Source of the DNA: Gemmatimonadota bacterium
Lineage (GTDB): Bacteria; Gemmatimonadota; Gemmatimonadetes; Longimicrobiales; Gaopeijiaceae
DNA length: 40,294 nt
Reading direction: 5' to 3'
Assembly: GCA_022340865.1 (NCBI GenBank)
Contig: JAJDNC010000128.1
Coordinates: forward strand, 1-40,294
This document shows positions 17,266 through 25,597 of this stretch, piece by piece. Made by a program: the position numbers and the translations under genes. Numbering within the stretch: position 1 is the stretch's first letter; each line of letters opens with the position of its first letter. The notes below the pieces were generated by a model. The model saw only the letters and a list, made by a program, of their open reading frames with translations, did not search any database and had not been told where the DNA came from.

Positions 17266-19040
17266 GGCACCGTCGCTTCGCCGCCCGAGGACGCGCGCGC
17301 CGGGCGCAGGTCGAGGATCCGCGCCTGGGGACGCGCGACACCACGCCATTCGTTGCGCTCCAGCTTGAGGAGCACGTCGTAGGGTGCGGTCCCCAACGCC
17401 GCCGGAGGATGGCGCGCGGCCAGCCCGAAGCCGATGGCGTCCAGCGCCGTGGATCCGGAGCGCAGGGAGACCTTGAGGTGGGCCTCGCCGACCACGCGAG
17501 GCCCTTCCAGCGTGACGCCTCCGGCGAGGAAGACCGGCCGCGGGTTGCCGATGCCGTGGGGGCCCAGGTACTCGAGCCAGTGGATCAGCTCCAGGTCCGC
17601 CTCCGCCAGCGGGAGCTCCAGGTCCGGCCTGAGCACGGGGTGGAGATCCTCGCCCTGGAGGCGGCGGCGGGCTTCGGCGTTGAACGAGGCCCGCAGCGCC
17701 GGCACCGCGTCGCGCTCCACGTCCATGCCCGCGGCCTGGCGGTGGCCGCCGAAGCGCCCGAGATGGGAACGGCACGCCGCCAGAGCCTCGTAGAGGTGGA
17801 AGCCTGGAATGGAGCGCGCGCTCCCCCTGCCCTGCCCGCCGTTCAACGCCACCAGCACCACCGGGCGGTAGATGCGCTCCACGACCCGGGAAGCGACGAT
17901 GCCGATGACACCCGGATGCCACCCCTCCGCCGCCAGCACCACGCCGTAGTCGCGCTCCGGGTCGTAGTGCGCCTCCAGCAGATCGAGGGCCTCCGCCAGC
18001 GTGCGCCTGTCCTCCTCCTGGCGCTCCTGATTGATGTCGTCCACCGCCCGGGCCAGCGTCTCGGCCTCGGCCGGGTCCTCGGTGAGAAGCAGGCGCAGCG
18101 CGTCCATGGACTCCCCCATCCGCCCCGCCGCGTTGATGCGCGGTGCCAACACGAACCCGAGCTTCCCCGCGTCGACCGCGGCCCCGTCCAGCCCCACCAC
18201 CCCCAGGAGCGCGCGCACGCCGGCCACCCTGGTGTCTGCGAAGCGCCTGAGCCCCTGGCGCACGAGCACGCGGTTCTCGCCCTGCAGGGGCACCAGGTCG
18301 GCCACGGTGGCCAGCGCCACCAGATCCAGGAGCTCGGCGAGGAGCGCCGTGTCCGCCCCCAGCCGACGAGCGACCAGAGTGCATAGCTTGTACGCAACGG
18401 CCGTCCCGCACAGCCCCTTCTCGGGGTAGGCGCAGTCCGGCCGTTGGGGGTTCACGAGGGCGTTGGCGTCGGGCAGCGTATCCGTGACCGTGTGATGGTC
18501 GCTCACCACCACGTCCATGCCCGCCGCACGGGCGCGGCGTACCGTGTCGTGCGCCACCGTTCCGCAGTCTGCGGTTACGATGAGGCCCGCCCTGGCATCC
18601 CGTGCCGCCCGCAGGCCCGCCTCGCTGAAATCGTAGCCGTCGCGGAGCCGGTGGGGAGCGAACGGAGTGACGTCACCTCCCTGCGAGCGCAGGAAGCGTG
18701 TGTAGAGCGCGGCCGCGCAGATCCCGTCGACGTCGTAGTCGCCGTGGACGAGAATGCGCTCTCCCGCGGTCACGGCCCGGGCGATGCGCTCCGCGGCGGC
18801 CTCGCCGTCGGCGAGGAGAGCGGGGTCGTGGAGCTGGTCCAGCTGCGGCCTGAGGAAGCGCTTGGCGTCCTCGACCTCGGTGTGGCCCCGGGCGGCGAGA
18901 ACGGCGCACAGGGTCCTGGGGAGATGGAGTCCGTCGGACAGCCGGTCCACGACCCGGAGGTCCGCGGTGGGTGCTTCGGCCCAGCGGGCGTCCGGTGGTG
19001 CCAGGGTGGACCCGGGCCGCGGCCGGGAGGGTGCGCTCAC
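17262..19040 (-). CDS. recJ: Single-stranded-DNA-specific exonuclease RecJ
   Basis: A 592-residue DHH-family 5'-3' exonuclease used in recombinational and mismatch repair. The DHH domain shows HGDYDVDGICAAAL, VTADCGTVA, VVSDHHTV and ATVADLVPL. The DHHA1 domain has GWHPGVIGIVASR, GRGSARSIPGF and FGGHRQAAG. The C-terminal OB-type segment includes HGIGNPRPVF. The start is GTG at 19040, overlapping the zinc-ribbon gene's stop as GTGA; the in-frame extension to 19814 overlaps that gene completely and is not used. Confidence 0.97.
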   Translation of the reverse strand: MSAPSRPRPGSTLAPPDARWAEAPTADLRVVDRLSDGLHLPRTLCAVLAARGHTEVEDAKRFLRPQLDQLHDPALLADGEAAAERIARAVTAGERILVHGDYDVDGICAAALYTRFLRSQGGDVTPFAPHRLRDGYDFSEAGLRAARDARAGLIVTADCGTVAHDTVRRARAAGMDVVVSDHHTVTDTLPDANALVNPQRPDCAYPEKGLCGTAVAYKLCTLVARRLGADTALLAELLDLVALATVADLVPLQGENRVLVRQGLRRFADTRVAGVRALLGVVGLDGAAVDAGKLGFVLAPRINAAGRMGESMDALRLLLTEDPAEAETLARAVDDINQERQEEDRRTLAEALDLLEAHYDPERDYGVVLAAEGWHPGVIGIVASRVVERIYRPVVLVALNGGQGRGSARSIPGFHLYEALAACRSHLGRFGGHRQAAGMDVERDAVPALRASFNAEARRRLQGEDLHPVLRPDLELPLAEADLELIHWLEYLGPHGIGNPRPVFLAGGVTLEGPRVVGEAHLKVSLRSGSTALDAIGFGLAARHPPAALGTAPYDVLLKLERNEWRGVARPQARILDLRPARASSGGEATVP

Positions 19041-19786
19041 TCCTGGGCGGCGGCCTCGTCGGCGGAGGACTCCGTCGGAGCGGGCGCGGCGAGGATCACG
19101 CCGCACGCCTCGCAGCGGATGAGGGACGTGCCGTGGCGGATCTCGTTCTGGAGCTGCAGGGGCACCATGCCGAAGCAGTTGCCGCACGCCCCGTCGTAGG
19201 TGAGCTCGGCGACGGCTCTGCGCCTCCCCCCGGCGCGGATGCCGTCGTACAGCCTCAGCTCCTTGGGGTCGAGGCCGGCGGCGAAACCTTCCCGCTTCGA
19301 TTTGAGGTCGTCGAGCTCGGTCTCCACCGACTGCCGCTGCGTCAACAGCTCCTGGCGCCGCGGCTCCACCTGTGCCTCGGCCTCCGCGAGGGCCGCGGTG
19401 AGCTCGGCGAGCCGCTCCTCGATCTTGCGCATCTGGTCGACGAGGGTGAACGCCTCCTGCTCGTCGTTCTGAAGCGCGCGCTTGACCATGTCGTGCTCTG
19501 CGGTGACGGCCGCCTCCTCGCGGAGGTTGCGCACGGAGCCCATGCGCTCCTCGAGGCGTTTCACGCGGGTCCGCTTCTCGTCCACCGAGACCTCCAGGCG
19601 GTGCTCCTCCGCCTTCATCTCCTGGAGACGGCTGCGGGTGGTGTTCACCTCGCCCTCCAGCACCAGGGCGGGCTCCTCCACTTCCGCGAAGAGGGGATCG
19701 AAGTCCTTGACCTTGTCCTCGGCCTCCGCGATACGATCGTCGAGGGTCTGCAGCTCTTTCAGCTCCGTTCTCGCATGCTCCGTCAT
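19037..19786 (-). CDS. Coiled-coil C4 zinc-ribbon protein (CdsZ-like)
   Basis: A 249-residue protein made of a long charged coiled coil (about 1-175) followed by a C-terminal zinc ribbon with CGNC and CEAC about 23 residues apart. This layout fits the widespread zf-RING_7/CdsZ-type family, which I recall only as a structural or nucleic-acid-associated family. The tail is acidic and Ala-rich. The ATG at 19786 overlaps the dnaG stop as ATGA; an upstream in-frame ATG at 19840 would overlap dnaG by 58 bases and is less likely. A place between dnaG and recJ suggests a link to replication or repair, but only by context. Confidence 0.85.
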   Translation of the reverse strand: MTEHARTELKELQTLDDRIAEAEDKVKDFDPLFAEVEEPALVLEGEVNTTRSRLQEMKAEEHRLEVSVDEKRTRVKRLEERMGSVRNLREEAAVTAEHDMVKRALQNDEQEAFTLVDQMRKIEERLAELTAALAEAEAQVEPRRQELLTQRQSVETELDDLKSKREGFAAGLDPKELRLYDGIRAGGRRRAVAELTYDGACGNCFGMVPLQLQNEIRHGTSLIRCEACGVILAAPAPTESSADEAAAQE

Positions 19787-21597
19787 CGGTTCCGCTGCTT
19801 GTTGGGGTCGGCACGAAGCCACCGGGCAGTCGTGCTCCAATCGTCGGGCGCCAGCTCCCTGCGCTCTCGCGAGAGCCGTGCCTTCTTCTCCGTCAGCGTG
19901 AGCTTCTCCGCCTCGTCCTCGGCGCCTCCGATCTGTCGGCTCAGCTCCGCGAGGCGGCGATCCAGCGTCGCCACCCGGATGCGAGCCACGGCGTCGTCGA
20001 AGACCCGGGAGGCATGAGCGATGTCTTCGGGGTCCTCGAGGATCTCCCGCAAGCGCTCGGCCGCGACCGGGTCCATCGACGACGGCGGCGAGCGGAGGTC
20101 GGGATCGGCCAGAAGCGCCTGAAAGATGGCTCGGTAGGCTGAATCTACAAGGTCTTCGGGTGCGAGCCTCTCGCCGGCGTGCTCCACGAAGTCGCGGCTC
20201 TTGGTCATGAGCAGCAGCAGCTCGCGCTCGGCGCCCATCCTGGGAACGCGGGGCGCCGGGGACGGTTCGGGTCTCGGGACGTCCACGCGCGGTCGAGGCG
20301 TCGCAGCGGACGCGCGCCTGAGCTCCGCCTCCAGCGTCTCCCGGCGCACGCCGGTGCGGTCGGCCACCTTCGCCACGTAGATGTCCCGCAGCGTCGGGTC
20401 CGCCGCCGCCCGCAACGTGGGGAGGAGGCGGTCCACCGCCTGGCGCGTGCGCTCGATGGAGGTGAAGAAGTCACGCTGCTCCAGGATCTGGAGCTTCCGA
20501 TCCAGGACGTCCACGGCATCGTCCAGATAGCCGCGCAGCGCCTCGGCGCCCTGGCGCCGCACCAGCGTGTCGGGATCCTCGCCGACGGGAAGCGTCACCA
20601 CCGCCGGATGGAGCCCTTCCTCCAGGAGGGTGTCGCCGGCTCGAAACGTCGCCTTCAGGCCGGCGCTGTCGCTGTCGAACAGGAGGAACACCCGCTCCGT
20701 GTAGCGGGCCAGCAGCTTCGCCTGCTCCGGGGTGAGCGCCGTGCCCAGAGGGGCCACCACGTTCTCGAAGCCATGGGCCGCCAGCGACACCACGTCCATG
20801 TAGCCCTCCACCAGCACCGCCGATTCCTCCCGCCGGATGGCGTGGCGGGCCCAGGACAGGCCGTACAGGTTGCGGCCCTTGTGGTAGATGGGCGTCTCGG
20901 GCGAGTTGAGGTACTTGGGCGCGTCCCGGGCGTCCTCGGCGACGATGCGCCCGCCGAAGGCGATGACCTTTCCCGAGAGCGCCTCGATGGGAAAGACGAT
21001 GCGCCCGCGAAAACGGTCGTACGGCTCGTTGTCGCGTTCCCGGCGGGCGAGGAGCCCCACCTCGACCATGAGGTCCTCGTCCAGCCCGTGCTTGGCGGCG
21101 GCGGCGCGCAGGGAGTGCCACTCGTCCGGGGCCCAGCCCAGGCCGAAGCGCTCGGCGGTCTTGGCGTCGATGCCACGGTTGCGCAGGTACGCCTGGCCCT
21201 TCCCACCGGTGGCCGCTTCGGTGAGACACTGGCGAAACCAGCTCTGGGCGAACCCGTTCAGCTCGTAGAGGGGAGCGTTGGGGTCGTCCTCGTCGCGCTG
21301 GCGCGTGACCTCCCGGAGCTCCACGCCGGCGCGGGCGGCCACGTGGCGGACCGCCTCGACGAAGTCCAGGCCGAGCTTCTCCATGACGAACGAGAAGACG
21401 TCCCCCGACTTGCCACAGCCGAAGCACTTGTAGAAGCCCTTCTCCGGGGTCACGTAGAAGGACGGCGTGCGCTCCTCGTGGAACGGGCAGTTGGCCTTGT
21501 ACTGGCGGCCGACCTTCTTGAGGCTGACGAACTCGCCCACGATGTCCACGATGTCCGCCCGGGCGCGGACCTCCTCGACCTGGTCGTCGGGGATCAT
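19783..21597 (-). CDS. dnaG: DNA primase
   Basis: DnaG makes the RNA primers for replication. The 604 residues carry the N-terminal zinc-binding domain (NCPFHEERTPSF and CFGCGKSGD). The catalytic core has RFRGRIVFPI, and the TOPRIM motifs are VLVEGYMDVV and LLFDSDSAG. A proline-rich linker (about 430-455) leads to the C-terminal helicase-binding region. The ATG at 21597 overlaps the mutS2 stop as ATGA. The usual downstream neighbour rpoD is absent. Confidence 0.97.
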   Translation of the reverse strand: MIPDDQVEEVRARADIVDIVGEFVSLKKVGRQYKANCPFHEERTPSFYVTPEKGFYKCFGCGKSGDVFSFVMEKLGLDFVEAVRHVAARAGVELREVTRQRDEDDPNAPLYELNGFAQSWFRQCLTEAATGGKGQAYLRNRGIDAKTAERFGLGWAPDEWHSLRAAAAKHGLDEDLMVEVGLLARRERDNEPYDRFRGRIVFPIEALSGKVIAFGGRIVAEDARDAPKYLNSPETPIYHKGRNLYGLSWARHAIRREESAVLVEGYMDVVSLAAHGFENVVAPLGTALTPEQAKLLARYTERVFLLFDSDSAGLKATFRAGDTLLEEGLHPAVVTLPVGEDPDTLVRRQGAEALRGYLDDAVDVLDRKLQILEQRDFFTSIERTRQAVDRLLPTLRAAADPTLRDIYVAKVADRTGVRRETLEAELRRASAATPRPRVDVPRPEPSPAPRVPRMGAERELLLLMTKSRDFVEHAGERLAPEDLVDSAYRAIFQALLADPDLRSPPSSMDPVAAERLREILEDPEDIAHASRVFDDAVARIRVATLDRRLAELSRQIGGAEDEAEKLTLTEKKARLSRERRELAPDDWSTTARWLRADPNKQRNR

Positions 21598-24023
21598 CGC
21601 AGCGTCACCATCGTGACTCCGGTGCCGCCCTCGGCGGGTCCGCCCGCACGGTGGGCCGCGACGCGGGCGTCGCCGTCCAGGAGCTCCGTCACGCGCTGCC
21701 GGAGGGCGCCGGTACCCTTGCCGTGGATGACCCGCAGCTCGGCGAGGTCCTCTAGGATCGCCTGGTCCAGAGCACGCATGAGCTCCCCGCCCACCTCGTC
21801 CACGCGGAGCCCACGCAGGTCGACCTCCGTGCACGCCCGGCCCCGGGGGGGGCCCGTCCAGCCGCCGCCGCGCCGGCGCTCCTCGGGACTTCGTGCGCCG
21901 GTGCCCGCTTCCGGGGACTCCAGAACCTCCAGGTCGTCCGCGGGAAGCTCCAGCCGGAGCGCGCCCACCTCCACCACCGCCCTGCCCTCGCGGAGCTCCA
22001 CCACCGAGCCCGTGGCACCGGTGGCCTGCATGCGCACGCGGTCGCCCACGGCGACGTCGCCGGGAGTTCCGCGCGACGCCGCACGTCCGCGCTGGGATCG
22101 CCCCCTCCCCGCCACCGGCCGATGCTTCCGAGCGGCCTTCTCGACACGTCGTCGGGCACTCTTCGACGCCTGCTCCAGGTCGTCGCCCGCCTCCGCGGCC
22201 GCACGCACCTCGGTGATGGCCTCCTCCACCTCGGCGCGGGCCTCCATGAGCACCCGGCGGGCCTCGTCCCGCGCCCGCTCTTCGGCCGAGCGCTCGGCCG
22301 CGCGCAGCGCGCGCTCCCGCTCCACGACGTCGGCCCGCAGCCTGGACGCCTCGGTCCGCTCCGTCTCCAGCTCCCGAGCCTGGCGCTCCGCCTCCCGCTC
22401 ACGCCGCTCCAGGCGCTCCAGGAGATCCTCGACGCGCGCCTCTCCGCCCTGCAGGTATCCCTCGGCCCGGTCCAGCACGCCCGCCGGGAATCCCAGCCTG
22501 CGGGCGATGGCCAGGCCGTAGCTGCGCCCCGGACGCCCCTTCACGAGCTGATACGTGGGCTCCATGCGGTCGGGGTCGAACTGCAGCGACGCATTGACGA
22601 TGCCGCTCCCCTCCCCGTCCAGCCGCTTGAGCTCGCCCAGGTGCGAGGACACCAACGTGAAGGCCCCGCGCGCCACCAGCTCCTCGAGGACGGCCCGGGC
22701 CAGCGCGGCACCCTCCGCCGGGTCCGTGCCCGTCCCCATCTCGTCGATGAGGACGAGGGAGCGCGCGTCGGCGTCGGCCACCAGGTCGGAGAGGTTGCCC
22801 AGGTGCGCGGAGAACGTGGACAGGCTGCGCACGATGGACTGCTCGTCACCGATGTCCGCGAAGACCGCGCCGAAGAGCGGGAGCACCGTGCCCTCCCCCA
22901 CGGGAGGCACCACGCCGCTCTGGGCAAGGGCGGTGATGAGGCCCACGGCCTTCAGGAAGACGCTCTTGCCGCCCGTGTTGGGACCCGACACCACCAGGGC
23001 GCGCTCGCCGGGCTCCACCTCCAGATCGAAGGGGACCACCGGGCTCTCCGAAGTCTCCACCAGCAGCGGGTGCCGGGCGCCCAGAAGCCGGAACGCGGGG
23101 GCGCCGGCCTCGGCCAGGGCCGGGACCGAGGCTCTCCAGGCCAGCGCGCTCCGGGCCCGGGCCAGGAGCGAGTCCAGCTCCACCAGTGCGTCCAGCGCGC
23201 CGGCCAGGACGTCCCTGGAAGGCGTCAGGCGGGCGGACAGCTCGCCGAGGATCCGGCGGATCTCCCGGCCCTCCTCGCGCTCCAGCTCCCGGAGCTGGTT
23301 CATCAGCTCGATGGCCACCGGCGGCTCCACGAAGAGCGTCGCCCCGGTCTGCGACTCGTCGTGGACGATGCCCCCCACGTCCCCCTTCCCCTCCCGGCGG
23401 ATGGGGATCACGTAGCGCCCATCGCGGATGGACACCGACGCGTCGTCCACCCGGTACCGCTCGGGGAGCTTCCGCAGATACGCCTCGAGCTGCCGGACCA
23501 CCCGCGCGTGCGCACCCCGCATGCGGTCCCGGAGGCGTCTCAGCTCCTTCGAGGCGGTGTCCAGCACCTGCCCGTCCCCGTCCACCGACCGGGCGAGCAC
23601 ATCCTCGGTGGCCTTGTCGGCCACCAATCGCTCGCGCACCGTGGCGAGATCCTCGTGCCGGGCCTCCCGGCTCGCCAGCTCCGAGCCCACCAGGCGCGAC
23701 GACGTGAGCAGCACGCCCAGCCCGTACAGATCCAGGGGCTCCAGGACGGCCCCGCCCGCCGCCAGCTGCGCCAACGCTCCGCGCACGTCGGGGATCGCCG
23801 GCAGCCCCCAGGCGGGCTTCTCGTCGACGAAGCGCATGGCCGCGTCCACCCGGGCCAGCTCCCGCCTGAGCGCCGGCAGGTCGGCGGAGGGTGCCAGCGC
23901 GAGGACGTGCTCCCGCCCCAGGTCGGACGAGGCACGCGCGCCGACCCGCTCCAGCGCGCGGTCGAACTCCAGCACCTCCAGAGCGTGGGCGCTCACGGGG
24001 CGGAGGGGACGTCCGTCGTTCAA
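21594..24023 (-). CDS. mutS2: Endonuclease MutS2
   Basis: An 809-residue MutS-family ATPase with nuclease tail, implicated in suppressing recombination and in ribosome-collision rescue in other bacteria. Walker A is GPNTGGKS, Walker B is LVLIDEMGTGTDP, and STFSAHLGN lies between them. A long charged coiled coil (about 510-640) precedes the KOW-like segment and the C-terminal Smr domain with VDLRGLRVDEV and HGKGTGALR. The start codon is TTG at 24023, overlapping the yqeY stop as TTGA. Length and domain order are normal. Confidence 0.96.
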   Translation of the reverse strand: MNDGRPLRPVSAHALEVLEFDRALERVGARASSDLGREHVLALAPSADLPALRRELARVDAAMRFVDEKPAWGLPAIPDVRGALAQLAAGGAVLEPLDLYGLGVLLTSSRLVGSELASREARHEDLATVRERLVADKATEDVLARSVDGDGQVLDTASKELRRLRDRMRGAHARVVRQLEAYLRKLPERYRVDDASVSIRDGRYVIPIRREGKGDVGGIVHDESQTGATLFVEPPVAIELMNQLRELEREEGREIRRILGELSARLTPSRDVLAGALDALVELDSLLARARSALAWRASVPALAEAGAPAFRLLGARHPLLVETSESPVVPFDLEVEPGERALVVSGPNTGGKSVFLKAVGLITALAQSGVVPPVGEGTVLPLFGAVFADIGDEQSIVRSLSTFSAHLGNLSDLVADADARSLVLIDEMGTGTDPAEGAALARAVLEELVARGAFTLVSSHLGELKRLDGEGSGIVNASLQFDPDRMEPTYQLVKGRPGRSYGLAIARRLGFPAGVLDRAEGYLQGGEARVEDLLERLERREREAERQARELETERTEASRLRADVVERERALRAAERSAEERARDEARRVLMEARAEVEEAITEVRAAAEAGDDLEQASKSARRRVEKAARKHRPVAGRGRSQRGRAASRGTPGDVAVGDRVRMQATGATGSVVELREGRAVVEVGALRLELPADDLEVLESPEAGTGARSPEERRRGGGWTGPPRGRACTEVDLRGLRVDEVGGELMRALDQAILEDLAELRVIHGKGTGALRQRVTELLDGDARVAAHRAGGPAEGGTGVTMVTLR

Positions 24024-24463
24024 AGACCTTCCAGCTCCTCGCGGACGATGCGGTTGGCTTCCTTCCCGTCGAACCGGCCGCGGATCCGCGGCATGAGCTG
24101 GCCCATCACAGCACCCATCTGAGCCGCGCCGCCGGCCACGATCTCCCGGACCATCGCCCTCACCTCGTCCTCGCTCAGGCCGGCAGGGAGGTACGCCTGT
24201 AGCGTATCCGCCTGTGCATCCTCGCGCCGGGCCAGATCCTCGCGCCCGCCGGCGCGCATCTGCTCGGCGGCGTCCCGTCGCTGCTTGATGGCCTTCGCCA
24301 GCACCTGCACCACGTCCGCGTCCTCCAGCTCTCCCCCGCTCTCGATCTCCCGATTCCGCACGTCGGCCAGAATGGTGGAGAGCACCAGCGTGCGCTCCTT
24401 GTCGCGCAGCTTGCGCGCCTGGTTCAGATCGGCGCGGATGCGGCTCGTCAGCTCGGATGCCAC
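24020..24463 (-). CDS. yqeY: GatB/YqeY domain protein
   Basis: A 147-residue helical protein similar to the C-terminal tRNA-handling domain of GatB. It has LRDKERTLVLSTILADVRN, LAKAIKQRRDAAEQM, QAYLPAGLSEDEV and the C-terminal GKEANRIVREEL. The precise role is unknown; an effect on tRNA-dependent amidation is the usual suggestion. It heads the run yqeY-mutS2-dnaG-zinc ribbon-recJ-rsmD-coaD, whose junctions are all 4-base overlaps, and is preceded by a plausible promoter. Confidence 0.93.
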   Translation of the reverse strand: MASELTSRIRADLNQARKLRDKERTLVLSTILADVRNREIESGGELEDADVVQVLAKAIKQRRDAAEQMRAGGREDLARREDAQADTLQAYLPAGLSEDEVRAMVREIVAGGAAQMGAVMGQLMPRIRGRFDGKEANRIVREELEGL

Positions 24464-24490
24464 GGTGCGTACCTCGTCGGTTGGGACGGT

Positions 24491-24527
24491 CCTTCGGGCG
24501 CGGATGAAACCGAAGCTACCCCGAAGG
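24491..24527. repeat. Inverted repeat in the yqeY leader
   Basis: CCTTCGGG (24491-24498) and CCCGAAGG (24520-24527) are perfect inverted arms 21 bases apart. They overlap the proposed -10 box and the start of the yqeY message. This could be an operator or a leader hairpin. Confidence 0.4.
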
Positions 24528-24542
24528 CCTCGACGCGGTCAA
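24513..24542 (-). promoter_or_regulatory. Possible promoter of the yqeY-coaD operon
   Basis: On the minus strand TTGACC (24537-24542) is 18 bases from TAGCTT (24513-24518). The -35 box is strong (five of six); the -10 is weak. Its position is 50-79 bases before the yqeY start. Confidence 0.45.
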
Positions 24543-24564
24543 CGTGCATCACCACCACGGGCGC

Positions 24565-24915
24565 TCAGCCCGGGGGCCAGCGCAGGGAACGTCCGCCCAG
24601 CACGTGCACGTGGAGGTGGGGGACGGTCTGTCCGCCGTCCGCACCCACGTTGAGCACCGCGCGATATCCGTCCTCGGCGAGGCCCTCCTGGCGGGCCACG
24701 TCGCGGGCCGCGACGAGGAGGGCACCCAGCAGGTCCCCCTGGTCGGGCCCCACGGTCTCCAGGGAGGACACGTGCTCCCGGGGGACGACGAGGACGTGGA
24801 CCGGGGCCTGCGGACCGATGTCGCGGAAGGCGACGGTGCGTTCGTCCGAGCGGATGATCTCGGCCGGGACCTCGCCGGCCACGATGCGGCAGAACAAGCA
24901 GTCCGTGGAGCTCAA
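24565..24915 (-). CDS. HIT-family nucleotide-binding protein
   Basis: A 116-residue histidine-triad protein, most similar to the HinT/PKCI branch of purine nucleoside phosphoramidases. CLFCRIVAGEVPA at the N terminus, HVLVVPREHVSSL and the active-site triad PHLHVHVLGG are all present. The CxxC pair (6-9) may bind zinc as in other HinT-like proteins. Start is a TTG at 24915 with GGAGG 6 bases upstream; no better start exists. It lies 101 bases before yqeY and points away from the plus-strand gene. Confidence 0.94.
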   Translation of the reverse strand: MSSTDCLFCRIVAGEVPAEIIRSDERTVAFRDIGPQAPVHVLVVPREHVSSLETVGPDQGDLLGALLVAARDVARQEGLAEDGYRAVLNVGADGGQTVPHLHVHVLGGRSLRWPPG

Positions 24916-24946
24916 GGGCGACCTCCGTCACTGGGATCGGGGCGAC

Positions 24947-24991
24947 GGTGGGAGTTGATTCCCACCCACCCGATCTTGTCGGAGGGTGGGA
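24947..24991. repeat. Three-half-site inverted repeat in a divergent gap
   Basis: GGTGGGA (24947-24953) and TCCCACC (24960-24966) form a perfect 7-6-7 palindrome. A third arm, GGTGGGA, follows at 24985-24991, and the central arm can pair with either outer one. The gap (24916-25147) separates the HIT gene from the only plus-strand gene. It may be an operator or a switching RNA hairpin. The rest of the gap shows no convincing promoter. Confidence 0.5.
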
Positions 24992-25147
24992 GCACGCGCA
25001 ATGCGTCTTCGGGACCATCTCCGCGACCCCGCACGCCCGTGCCCGGCGCACGACGTCCCGTCGAGCCATGGAGGGCGCCCGCCGACGGCGCGAGGTTGGC
25101 GAACACCACAGCCCTGGGCCACCTCTCACACTCGATCCGGAGGCTCC

Positions 25148-25579
25148 ATGGATCCCTACCTTCGCGCCGCCGAGTGCGCCCTGCGACGGAGCGGGGCACC
25201 GGCGCTCCACCTGAGCGAGCTCCTTCGTCAGGTGCGCTCCGAGACCCGCGACCTCTCCCTGGACGGTGCGCGCCTGCAGGCCGGCCTGCTGGGGCGCCCG
25301 GACGTGTTCCGGGTCCTGGACCCGTGGCGGGGGCCGTGGCGATTCCTCCGCGAGAAGGAGCGCACCCCGCGCTCGCCCGACCTCGATCCCTGGGTCGTCG
25401 TCGTGTCCGATCCCGCCGACACGGACGGTGCCGGTCAGCCTTCCACACGCCGGCTGCAAGCGTGCGTCCGCTGGCTGGCGCGGGACGTCGATCCCCGCTC
25501 CGGGCGCGCACTGGCCCGCTGGTCCGTGCTGGTCATGTCCGCCGAGGAGACCCGCTGCGCGTTGGAGGCCGCCGCCTGA
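25148..25579 (+). CDS. Unknown protein, possible N-terminal winged helix; only plus-strand gene
   Basis: A 143-residue protein that I do not recognise. GGAGG lies 4 bases before the ATG at 25148. Residues 1-65 (YLRAAECALRRSG, LHLSELLRQVR, LLGRPDVFRVLDPW, GPWRF) resemble a small winged helix of the HARE-HTH kind: helix, helix, then an FxV...GxW beta wing. The C-terminal half contains a hydrophobic strand DPWVVVVSDP and WSVLVMSAEE and no catalytic motif. There is no signal peptide or membrane segment. It converges on prmA (stops 18 bases apart) and diverges from the HIT gene. Longer in-frame starts exist upstream but lack a ribosome site. Confidence 0.7.
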   Translation: MDPYLRAAECALRRSGAPALHLSELLRQVRSETRDLSLDGARLQAGLLGRPDVFRVLDPWRGPWRFLREKERTPRSPDLDPWVVVVSDPADTDGAGQPSTRRLQACVRWLARDVDPRSGRALARWSVLVMSAEETRCALEAAA

Positions 25580-25597
25580 GTCGTCGCCCGCTTCGTC

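Noticed and set aside
16738..18411. Single 557-residue protein ending in RsmD
   Set aside because: The N-terminal part is an out-of-frame reading of recJ; the GTGA overlap at 17262-17265 gives the real start.
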